A stretch of 12,432 bases of DNA from Chloroflexota bacterium (GTDB taxonomy: Bacteria > Chloroflexota > Anaerolineae > Anaerolineales > UBA4823): NCBI GenBank assembly GCA_023395675.1, contig JAEWYL010000090.1, positions 1 to 12,432 of the forward strand, in the 5' to 3' direction. The notes beneath the pieces were generated by a model that ran no database searches, was not told where the DNA came from, and saw only the letters and a program-made list of their open reading frames with translations. Positions 1-5,404 of this stretch are shown one piece after another. Within the stretch, counting starts at the first letter, position 1, and each line of letters starts with the position of its first letter. Position numbers and translations under genes: made by a program.

Positions 1-1365
1 GCCACAGAGAGCGCCGCCCCCTCCCCCACGCCGGCGCCCGCCGCCCTGCCCGCGCCGCAGTACACGATCACCGCCACTTTGAACTACGCGGGACACCACC
101 TGGAGGCCGAGCAGGAGATCGTTTACCACAACCGCACGGGCGAGAGCCTGAGCGAGCTGCTGCTGATCGTGGAGCCCCGCTATTACACCCCCGATCCCTT
201 CACCCTGCGCAGCCTGGCCTGGGAAGACGGGCAGGAGATCGCCGGCTACCGCTGGGACGAGAAGGTGCGCCGCTTCCTCTATATCCCCCTCCGCGCGCCG
301 CTGCAGCCCGGGGAACGACTGGCCATGCGCCTGGCCTACGCCCTGGACCTGCCCTCCCCCACCCCCTCGCCCGAGATCCGCCCCGTGCCCTTCGGCTACA
401 GCGCCGAGCAGACCAACCTGGTGGACTGGTACCCGATGATCCCCCCCTACCGGCCCGGTGCGGGCTGGGTGGCCAACGAAGCCTGGTATTACGGGGAGCA
501 CCTGGCTTACGAGAAGGCCGATTTCGAGGTCAACCTGCGCCTGGAGGACGACCGCCCCGAGCTGGTGGTGGCGGCGAGCGCCCCGGAGGAAAGGGAGGGC
601 GAGTGGCGCCGCTACCGGCTGGAGGGGGCGCGCAACTTCGCCCTTTCGGCCAGCCACCAGTACGTGGTCTCCACTCTGGAGGCCGGGCCGGTCACCGTGA
701 CCGGCTACGCCTTCCCCTACGACTCGGCCGCCGGCGAGGCCGCCCTGCAGGCCACCGCCGAGGCCCTGGCCCTGTTCTCGGAGCTCTTCGGGCCTTACCC
801 GCACCGCAGCCTGTCGCTGGTGGAAGCCAGCTTCCTGGATGGGATGGAGTACGAGGGGCTGTATTTCCTCAGCAAGGGGTTCTACAACCTGTACCAGGGC
901 TCGCCCGGGGAGTACCTGGTCGCCATCGCCGCCCACGAGACCGCCCACCAGTGGTGGTACGGGCTGGTGGGCAGCGACCAGGCCCAGGAGCCCTGGCTGG
1001 ACGAAGCCCTGTGCACCTACGCCGAGCGCATCTATTACGAACGGCTGCACCCAGAAGCCCTGGAATGGTGGTGGGCTTACCGGGTGCGCTACTACCAGCC
1101 CGCCGGCTGGGTGGACAGCAGCATCTACGCCGCCGGCTACCGCGCTTACCGGGACGCGGTCTACCTGAACGGGGCCGAGTTCCTGGAGGACCTGCGCGCG
1201 CTGGTGGGGGACGAAGCCTTCTTCGCCTTCCTGCGCGCCTACGCCGGCGCGCATGCGAACGGGCTGGCCACGGCGCGCGACTTTTTCCTGCGCCTGGAGG
1301 AGCACAGTTCCGCCGATCTCACCCCGCTGCTGGAGCAGTATTTTCAAGAGGACCCGCGCTCTTGA
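1..1365 (+). CDS. Exported M1-family zinc metallopeptidase, 5' end missing
   Basis: The reading frame is open from the first base of the window, so the start and any signal peptide lie upstream; a TTG at 79 is not a credible start. Counting from codon 1, residues 1-20 are an Ala/Pro/Thr/Ser-rich linker of the kind that follows a lipoprotein signal in many Chloroflexota exported proteins (inference). The zinc site is HETAH at 312-316, with the third ligand E335 exactly 18 residues after the second His, which is the gluzincin spacing of family M1. A G-M-E-Y-E stretch at 281-285 stands where M1 aminopeptidases carry GAMEN, with E283 the likely N-terminal-amine-binding residue. Y388 in a Y-L-N-G context matches the transition-state tyrosine. 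The likely role is extracytoplasmic aminopeptidase activity. The visible part is 454 residues and lacks the long C-terminal helical domain of large M1 enzymes. The family is secure; substrate and localisation are inferred. Confidence 0.9.
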   Translation, partial: ATESAAPSPTPAPAALPAPQYTITATLNYAGHHLEAEQEIVYHNRTGESLSELLLIVEPRYYTPDPFTLRSLAWEDGQEIAGYRWDEKVRRFLYIPLRAPLQPGERLAMRLAYALDLPSPTPSPEIRPVPFGYSAEQTNLVDWYPMIPPYRPGAGWVANEAWYYGEHLAYEKADFEVNLRLEDDRPELVVAASAPEEREGEWRRYRLEGARNFALSASHQYVVSTLEAGPVTVTGYAFPYDSAAGEAALQATAEALALFSELFGPYPHRSLSLVEASFLDGMEYEGLYFLSKGFYNLYQGSPGEYLVAIAAHETAHQWWYGLVGSDQAQEPWLDEALCTYAERIYYERLHPEALEWWWAYRVRYYQPAGWVDSSIYAAGYRAYRDAVYLNGAEFLEDLRALVGDEAFFAFLRAYAGAHANGLATARDFFLRLEEHSSADLTPLLEQYFQEDPRS

Positions 1366-1371
1366 AGAGCA

Positions 1372-1424
1372 ACAGTGGTTGTGATGGAAGGCTGCACTCC
1401 CCATCACAACCACTGTACATTTTT
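1372..1424 (+). terminator. Terminator-like hairpin after the M1 peptidase
   Basis: Two perfectly complementary 16-nt arms (1372-1387 and 1401-1416) enclose a 13-nt loop and begin 6 nt after the peptidase stop codon. A run of five T (1420-1424) follows after a three-base ACA spacer. The position and stem fit an intrinsic terminator, although the stem is only moderately GC-rich and the T tract is short and not directly adjacent. Confidence 0.6.
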
Positions 1425-1524
1425 CGGACAGGTACTCAGGTTTTTCCTTCGACAATCGCCGGGGTTGTTTGCCAATAACCATCAGGGGCTTTCTTTCACA
1501 CCGGAGAGAAAGAATCATCCACTC

Positions 1525-1561
1525 TGTATAATAATCAATCTATATATAGTAATCGTAGTAG
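1525..1561 (+). other. AT-rich candidate unwinding element with DnaA-trio-like triplets
   Basis: The tract is about 81% A/T in a GC-rich genome. Its right end (1547-1561) reads as five in-register triplets TAG, TAA, TCG, TAG, TAG, four of which fit the T-A-G/A DnaA-trio pattern (3'-GAT-5' repeats) described for the basal unwinding system of bacterial origins. A GC-rich stretch (1562-1570) and an inverted DnaA box (1574-1582) follow directly, as in that system. Confidence 0.45.
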
Positions 1562-1573
1562 GGCCTGGGGATA

Positions 1574-1582
1574 TGTGGAAAA
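1574..1582 (-). promoter_or_regulatory. DnaA-box-like site, inverted
   Basis: TGTGGAAAA on the plus strand is TTTTCCACA on the minus strand, one mismatch from the TTATCCACA consensus. It lies 13 bp to the right of the AT-rich tract and its triplets, in the same orientation relative to the tract as box R1 of the E. coli origin. Confidence 0.5.
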
Positions 1583-1814
1583 AGCGGGTGCGGGCGCGAT
1601 TTACCCATACCCGTGGGGGTGATTACGCCAGCCCGGTGCAGATGTAGGGGGTTGGAGGGCGGATTCTATCCCCACCCGGAAAGTGGATAGGTGGGGAGAA
1701 GCAGGGGGGCTTTTTCATCCCACACCGCGGTTTTGAAAGATTTAGGAGACCTGCCTGAATACCCCCCATATGTGGGGGTGTTCCTTTTAAGACCAAACCG
1801 CTGAATAGACTGAG

Positions 1815-1864
1815 TTTTCCCCAATTCAGAGGTTTTATCCACAGTTTTTCCCCACTTATCCACA
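1815..1864 (+). promoter_or_regulatory. Phased cluster of DnaA boxes
   Basis: Two perfect TTATCCACA boxes lie at 1835-1843 and 1856-1864 in the same orientation, 21 bp apart (two helical turns). Two weaker relatives, TTTTCCCCA, lie at 1815-1823 and 1846-1854, so the four start points are separated by 20, 11 and 10 bp. All four therefore lie on about the same face of the helix. Two perfect 9-mers 21 bp apart in a non-coding gap are unlikely to be chance. Confidence 0.7.
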
Positions 1865-2023
1865 GGCAGGCGCTGCCGGGGGACCCAAGAGGGCAGGGAG
1901 GACCCCCTATATATGGGCAGGGCCTGGAGAGGGTTTATCGCGTAAGGTGCAAGGCACTGCTCAGGCTGTCGTGGGGAATTCCGGTCCGACCGGCTTCGCC
2001 TGTTCTGTCTTGCCGGGTGGGGA

Positions 2024-2064
2024 AAAGCGCCTCGCACCCATGCAGGACCGGTGCGAGGCGCTTT
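2024..2064. repeat. Perfect 15-bp inverted repeat
   Basis: The arms 2024-2038 and 2050-2064 are exact reverse complements, with an 11-nt loop. The stem is GC-rich. On the minus strand it is followed by TTTTCCCC-like sequence, so it could act as a weak minus-strand terminator, but no minus-strand gene is in place to use it. A repeat element or a structural element next to the candidate origin is possible. Confidence 0.6.
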
Positions 2065-2176
2065 CACCGCAGGCCCGGACCGGGGCAGGCAAAGCGAGCC
2101 TGCCAGGAGCGGTTCCGGCAGGGGGAGCGAGCGCCTTGCATCTTGTACAGGCGCGGGTGCGGCGCCCGTCCCCAGC

Positions 2177-2205
2177 TTGACAGGTAAGGGATATTAGACT
2201 ATTAT
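2177..2205 (+). promoter_or_regulatory. Sigma-70-type promoter of the ArsR-MFS operon
   Basis: A perfect -35 box TTGACA (2177-2182), a 17-bp spacer and a -10 box TATTAT (2200-2205, one mismatch) predict a start point near 2212, leaving a leader of about 140 nt before the regulator gene. It is the strongest promoter-like sequence upstream of this operon. Confidence 0.75.
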
Positions 2206-2210
2206 CTAAT
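2193..2210. promoter_or_regulatory. Palindrome over the -10 box, candidate ArsR operator
   Basis: ATTAGA (2193-2198) and TCTAAT (2205-2210) are perfect inverted half-sites separated by 6 bp, and the palindrome covers the -10 box. ArsR-family repressors commonly bind AT-rich palindromes over their own promoters, so autoregulation by the gene at 2351 is a reasonable inference. Confidence 0.5.
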
Positions 2211-2214
2211 TGAA

Positions 2215-2255
2215 TTTTCGGGGAACCCGTTTGCCTGCAAACGGGTTCCCGAAAA
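2215..2255 (+). promoter_or_regulatory. Long leader hairpin, possible attenuator
   Basis: The arms 2215-2233 and 2238-2255 form an 18-bp stem with one bulged G and a CCTG tetraloop, only about 3 nt after the predicted transcription start. CTTGTTTT follows, a weak T-rich tract. A second terminator-like element, six G followed by six T, lies at 2308-2319 in the same leader. The hairpin could attenuate the operon or stabilise the mRNA 5' end. Confidence 0.5.
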
Positions 2256-2350
2256 CTTGTTTTCCGCAACCGGCCCGCCTCTCCTCTCCCCTCACCTTCT
2301 TCCCGGCGGGGGGTTTTTTGAGCCGCACGGCCGGTTGAAGGACCTGGAGA

Positions 2351-3460
2351 ATGAAGATGGACACCAACGCCTCAGCACTCGCTCCCCGGCTGAGCTGGGA
2401 TTTCGGCAGCGCGTACGATCTGTTTGTCAGCCTGGAGGTGCTGCACAAGCCGGAAGATTTCGGCCTGCGCCCTTCCTGGGCGGCCGGGGTGCGCTCGCGC
2501 CTGCCTGCGGCGGAGCGGAAGATTTTCGAAGACCTGCACCTTTCCATCTGGGTACCGCTGCACTGGATCCACGCCCTGCCGGGGCCGAAGGACGCCGCGG
2601 CCGCCCTGGCCTGCCTGCGCGAGACCGCCCCCGCCCAGCGGCTGCCGGAGCTGGTCAATCCGCATAACCTGCGCCACCAGACGGCCGGGGTCCTGCGGCA
2701 GGTGGCGGAGCGGGGCGCCTGGGATGAACGGGACCTGGAGGCGCTGAGGGGCGGCTTCCGCAAGCTGCCCGGGCTGCGGGCGCGCGAGGACCTGGCCGCC
2801 CTGCTGGACTGCTGGGCGCGCCCGGAAGAATCAGGGGAGCTGTACCTCTCCGCCCTGGAGATCTACTACGAGGTGTTCTTTGCGGAGGAGGAGAAGCGCA
2901 TCCTGCCCGCGCTGCAGCGGCGGCTGGAGGCCGCCCGGGAGCTGGCGGGCCGGCTGCCCGTTCCGGAACTGCTGGAGGAGCTCTCGCAGGGCGTCCATTT
3001 CGACGCCGGCCTTGCCGCCCCCGAGCTGATCCTGGCCCCGGCTTACTGGAGCACCCCGCTGGTGATTTACAACCAGATCAGCGCGGAGCAGATGGTGCTC
3101 CTGTTCGGGGCGCGCCCGGCGCAGATGTCCCTGGTCCCGGGCGAGCAGGTGCCGGACGCCCTGCTCCAGGCGCTCAAAGCCCTGGCCGACCCCACGCGCC
3201 TGCGCATCCTGCGCTACCTGGTGCACGAATCCCTGACGCCCTCCGAGATCTCCCGCCGGCTGCGGCTGCGCGCGCCGACGGTGACCCATCACATGACCGC
3301 TCTGCGCCTGGCAGGTCTCGTGCACCTGTCGCTGCAGCCCGACCGGGAGCGCCGCTACACCGCGCGCCTGGAAGGGATCCGGGCGACATTCTCCAGCCTG
3401 AGCGAGTTTCTCGAAGCCGGGGCTGAAGATTCCCCCGAGAACAACCCGAACACAAGGTAA
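2351..3460 (+). CDS. Large ArsR-family winged-helix regulator
   Basis: This 369-residue protein has a typical ArsR winged helix at its C-terminus (about 268-350). L-A-D-P-T-R-L-R-I-L at 278-287 opens the domain; residues 296-324 form the helix-turn-helix; D-R-E-R-R-Y at 331-336 fits the wing. Residues 1-265 are an extra domain, mostly helical in appearance and rich in Trp and Leu, probably sensory or for dimerisation; it recalls DUF5937-type regulators (low certainty). The metal-site cysteines of classical ArsR/SmtB sensors are absent and only C88 and C154 are present, so a metal inducer is unlikely. AAGGA at 2338-2342 supports the start at 2351, but a second in-frame ATG at 2357 is served equally well by GGAGA. 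The MFS gene follows after 3 bp, so this regulator probably controls that transporter and its own promoter. Confidence 0.85.
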   Translation: MKMDTNASALAPRLSWDFGSAYDLFVSLEVLHKPEDFGLRPSWAAGVRSRLPAAERKIFEDLHLSIWVPLHWIHALPGPKDAAAALACLRETAPAQRLPELVNPHNLRHQTAGVLRQVAERGAWDERDLEALRGGFRKLPGLRAREDLAALLDCWARPEESGELYLSALEIYYEVFFAEEEKRILPALQRRLEAARELAGRLPVPELLEELSQGVHFDAGLAAPELILAPAYWSTPLVIYNQISAEQMVLLFGARPAQMSLVPGEQVPDALLQALKALADPTRLRILRYLVHESLTPSEISRRLRLRAPTVTHHMTALRLAGLVHLSLQPDRERRYTARLEGIRATFSSLSEFLEAGAEDSPENNPNTR

Positions 3461-3463
3461 CGA

Positions 3464-4756
3464 ATGGAAATCCTGAAAAGTAATCCGGTCACAAAAGTGC
3501 TGGTGGAATACGGGCATCACCTGCGGCTGTTCCGGCCGAATGCCCGCCTTTACCTCATGAACGTCATCATCGCCGGCGCGGCCATGGGCGTGTTCCGGCT
3601 GCTGTTCAACTTCTTCGTGCTCAGCCTGGGCTACGACGAGGCCCTGCTGGGCAACCTGGTCACCGCCTCGAACCTCTCCGCCCTGGTGGTGGCGCTGCCG
3701 ATGGGCTACCTGGCCGACCTGCTGGGGCGCAAGCGCTCCCTGCTGCTCTCCGGGGCGCTGATGGCGGTGGCGGTGGTGGTGATGGTGCTCTTCCCCTCGA
3801 CCCGGGTCCTGCTGCTGATGAACCTGCTGTGGGGCGTGGCCAACAGCCTGGCGGCGGTGACGATGTCGCCGTTCCTGATGGAGAACAGCGGCCCCGAGGA
3901 GCGCACCTACCTGTTCAGCTTCGGCTCCGGGCTGCAGATGGCGGCCGCCTCGGTGGGGAACTGGATCGGCGGCTACCTGCCCTCCTGGGTGGGGCTGGCC
4001 CGGGGAGTGGACGCCACCCACAGCCAGGCTTACGGCGGCGCCCTGCTGATCATCGCCGTCACCTACTCGCTGGCGCTGGTCCCGCTGATCCTGATGCGCG
4101 AGCCCCGGTTGGAGCGGTCGGAGCGCTCGGTCTTCGCCCCGATCACCTACGCCGCAAAGCACCCGGGCGAGCTGACGCGCATGATCCTGCCGCTGCTGCT
4201 CACCTCCATCGGGGCGGGGCTGATCATGCCCTTTATGAACGTGTTTTTCCGCCAGGTGTACGGGCAGCCGGACCCGGTGATCGGCACCCTGTTCGCCTGG
4301 GGCTCGCTGGCGATGGGGCTGGGGCTGCTGATCGCCCCGCCGCTGGCCGACCGCATGGGCAAGATCCAGATCGTGGTCATCACCCAGGGGCTCTCCATCC
4401 CCTTCCTGATCCTGCTGGGCTTCGCCCCCTGGTTCTGGATGAGCGCCATCGCCTATTACATGCGGGTGGCCCTGATGAACATGAGCACCCCCGTGTACCA
4501 GACCTTCGTGATGGAGCGCGTGGAGCCCGGGGCCCGCTCCACCGTAGCCAGCCTGACCAGCATGTCGTGGAACTTCGGCTGGGCTTTCAGCCCCACCATC
4601 AGCGGCTGGCTGCAGGTGCACTACGGCTTCGGCCCGGCCTTCATCGGCACCATCGTGCTCTATGCCCTGTCGGTGCTGCTGTACTGGCTGTTCTTCTGGA
4701 AGGGCAGGGGTGAACCGGTCCCCGCTCCGGAACGGGCCCCCATGCCGGGGGATTGA
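3464..4756 (+). CDS. Major facilitator superfamily transporter
   Basis: This is a 430-residue, strongly hydrophobic protein with about twelve predicted membrane helices, the usual size for the superfamily. The signature motif A lies in the loop between helices 2 and 3 as G-Y-L-A-D-L-L-G-R-K (81-90). A degenerate copy, L-A-D-R-M-G-K, lies at the equivalent place in the second half. The start is 3 bp after the regulator stop, and its Shine-Dalgarno (AAGG, 3454-3457) sits inside the last regulator codons, so the two genes are co-transcribed and probably translationally coupled. The substrate cannot be read from the sequence. Pairing with an ArsR-type repressor suggests inducible efflux of a drug-like or toxic small molecule, but import is not excluded. 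Confidence 0.9.
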   Translation: MEILKSNPVTKVLVEYGHHLRLFRPNARLYLMNVIIAGAAMGVFRLLFNFFVLSLGYDEALLGNLVTASNLSALVVALPMGYLADLLGRKRSLLLSGALMAVAVVVMVLFPSTRVLLLMNLLWGVANSLAAVTMSPFLMENSGPEERTYLFSFGSGLQMAAASVGNWIGGYLPSWVGLARGVDATHSQAYGGALLIIAVTYSLALVPLILMREPRLERSERSVFAPITYAAKHPGELTRMILPLLLTSIGAGLIMPFMNVFFRQVYGQPDPVIGTLFAWGSLAMGLGLLIAPPLADRMGKIQIVVITQGLSIPFLILLGFAPWFWMSAIAYYMRVALMNMSTPVYQTFVMERVEPGARSTVASLTSMSWNFGWAFSPTISGWLQVHYGFGPAFIGTIVLYALSVLLYWLFFWKGRGEPVPAPERAPMPGD

Positions 4757-4793
4757 GGTAACCTTTTCGGGGTATCTGCATCTAAAGGAGTGG

Positions 4794-4811
4794 TTGTTCA
4801 AAAACGAACAA
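4794..4811. repeat. Short inverted repeat upstream of the osmC-like gene
   Basis: TTGTTC (4794-4799) and GAACAA (4806-4811) are perfect inverted half-sites with a 6-bp spacer, in the 107-bp gap between the MFS and OsmC-family genes. The layout is operator-like, but no convincing promoter accompanies it. Confidence 0.35.
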
Positions 4812-4863
4812 GACAGCGACAAGCAATGGCAAGCCACTACTCGAGCAAGGAGATTCTTACCCC

Positions 4864-5271
4864 ATGGAAATGATGATTGACTTCCCCGGCGGGGCGCGCG
4901 TGGACGCCCATTTTGGCCCCTTCACTCTGCCAACCGACCAGCCCCCTTCCGGAGGCGGCCTGGGCTCGGCGCCGACCCCCTTCGCCACCTTCCTGGCCTC
5001 CATCGGCACCTGCGCGGGCATCTACGTGCTCGGTTTCTGCAAGCAGCGCGGCCTGCCGGCGGAGGGGATCCGCATCCTGCAGCGCCTGCAGGTGGACCCC
5101 GCGACCGGGATGATAGCCAAAATTGAGCTGGAGATCCAGGCGCCCTCCACCTTCCCGGAGAAGTACCTCCCGGCCTTGGTGCGCTCGGCCGAGCAGTGCG
5201 CGGTCAAGAAGCACCTGGAGCGGCCCCCGCAGTTCGAGGTCTACACCTCGGTGGTCGAGGCAGCCGGCTGA
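4864..5271 (+). CDS. OsmC/Ohr-family thiol protein
   Basis: This 135-residue protein has the OsmC-fold layout: a short beta-rich N-terminus, then the central helix P-T-P-F-A-T-F-L-A-S-I-G-T-C carrying C50, and later A-E-Q-C with C112. These correspond to the two redox cysteines of OsmC/Ohr thiol peroxidases, which reduce organic hydroperoxides; an additional C59 is present. It is closest in look to the shorter YhfA-like OsmC group, whose substrates are mostly unknown, so peroxidase activity is inferred. AAGGAG at 4847-4852 lies 11 nt before the ATG at 4864. In-frame ATGs at 4870 and 4873 are further options, since that spacing is slightly long. It lies downstream of the MFS gene on the same strand and may be partly transcribed by read-through. 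Confidence 0.85.
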   Translation: MEMMIDFPGGARVDAHFGPFTLPTDQPPSGGGLGSAPTPFATFLASIGTCAGIYVLGFCKQRGLPAEGIRILQRLQVDPATGMIAKIELEIQAPSTFPEKYLPALVRSAEQCAVKKHLERPPQFEVYTSVVEAAG

Positions 5272-5298
5272 TCTGTCAGGCAGGCGATTGCAAGCGAC

Positions 5299-5337
5299 AA
5301 AAAAGGGAATGGTCCGGCCGCCGCCCGAACCATTCCC
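5299..5337 (-). terminator. Intrinsic terminator of glgC
   Basis: Read on the minus strand, a 9-bp stem (5329-5337 with 5305-5313, extended by three inner G-C pairs after one mismatch) is followed directly by six T (plus-strand A run 5299-5304). It lies about 70 nt past the glgC stop. Confidence 0.85.
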
Positions 5338-5356
5338 CGTGACAAATTCATTAACC

Positions 5357-5393
5357 AAGGGGCTGCCTCTGTTTTCAGTGGAGGCAGCCCCTT
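5357..5393. terminator. Hairpin between the convergent osmC-like gene and glgC
   Basis: A perfect 13-bp stem (5357-5369 with 5381-5393) has an 11-nt loop and begins 11 nt past the end of glgC. It has only a short T tract on the plus strand (TTTCAATT). It may end transcription of the osmC-like gene from the left or protect the glgC mRNA 3' end. Confidence 0.55.
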
Positions 5394-5404
5394 TCAATTC
5401 TCGC

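Larger units (their letters stand above)
1524..1864. other. oriC: Candidate chromosomal replication origin (oriC)
   Basis: Three elements expected of a bacterial origin occur in order. First is an AT-rich tract (1525-1560, 29 of 36 bases A/T), a candidate unwinding element. Second is a short GC block and an inverted DnaA-box-like 9-mer (1574-1582). Third, about 230 bp further on, is a cluster of four 9-mers including two perfect TTATCCACA boxes. The left box faces the opposite way from the right cluster, as R1 and R4 do in the E. coli origin. The size, about 340 bp, and the absence of a gene fit. Against it, dnaA and dnaN are not adjacent in this window, and a DnaA-titrating or regulatory site would also show boxes. 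The boxes are seen in the sequence; the origin function is inferred. Confidence 0.55.
1366..2350. other. Long intergenic region without a convincing gene
   Basis: This is almost 1 kb with no reading frame that looks coding: the open frames here have odd composition, no Shine-Dalgarno and no recognisable motif. In order it contains a terminator hairpin, an AT-rich tract with TAG-like triplets, DnaA-box-like 9-mers in both orientations, a GC-rich stretch (about 1866-2020), a perfect inverted repeat (2024-2064), and the promoter, palindrome and leader hairpin of the downstream operon. The rest of 1866-2176 holds only short GC-rich dyads to which no role can be given. Confidence 0.8.

Noticed and set aside
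1375..1647. An open frame with a GTG start after the M1 peptidase
   Set aside because: It begins inside the terminator hairpin, has no Shine-Dalgarno, crosses the AT-rich tract and has composition unlike the real genes around it.
1666..2067. A 133-codon minus-strand open frame across the DnaA-box cluster
   Set aside because: It runs over non-coding repeats and boxes, shows no domain or ribosome site, and ends at no functional context.
2831..4837. A very long minus-strand open frame (668 codons) opposite the ArsR and MFS genes
   Set aside because: It mirrors two well-supported plus-strand genes. Its product is His/Gln/Gly-rich low-complexity sequence, typical of the antisense of GC-rich coding DNA.
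4826..4873. A 15-codon leader peptide whose TGA overlaps the ATG at 4870 of the osmC-like gene
   Set aside because: The stop-start overlap is attractive, but the small frame has no Shine-Dalgarno and no composition signal, so it may be chance.
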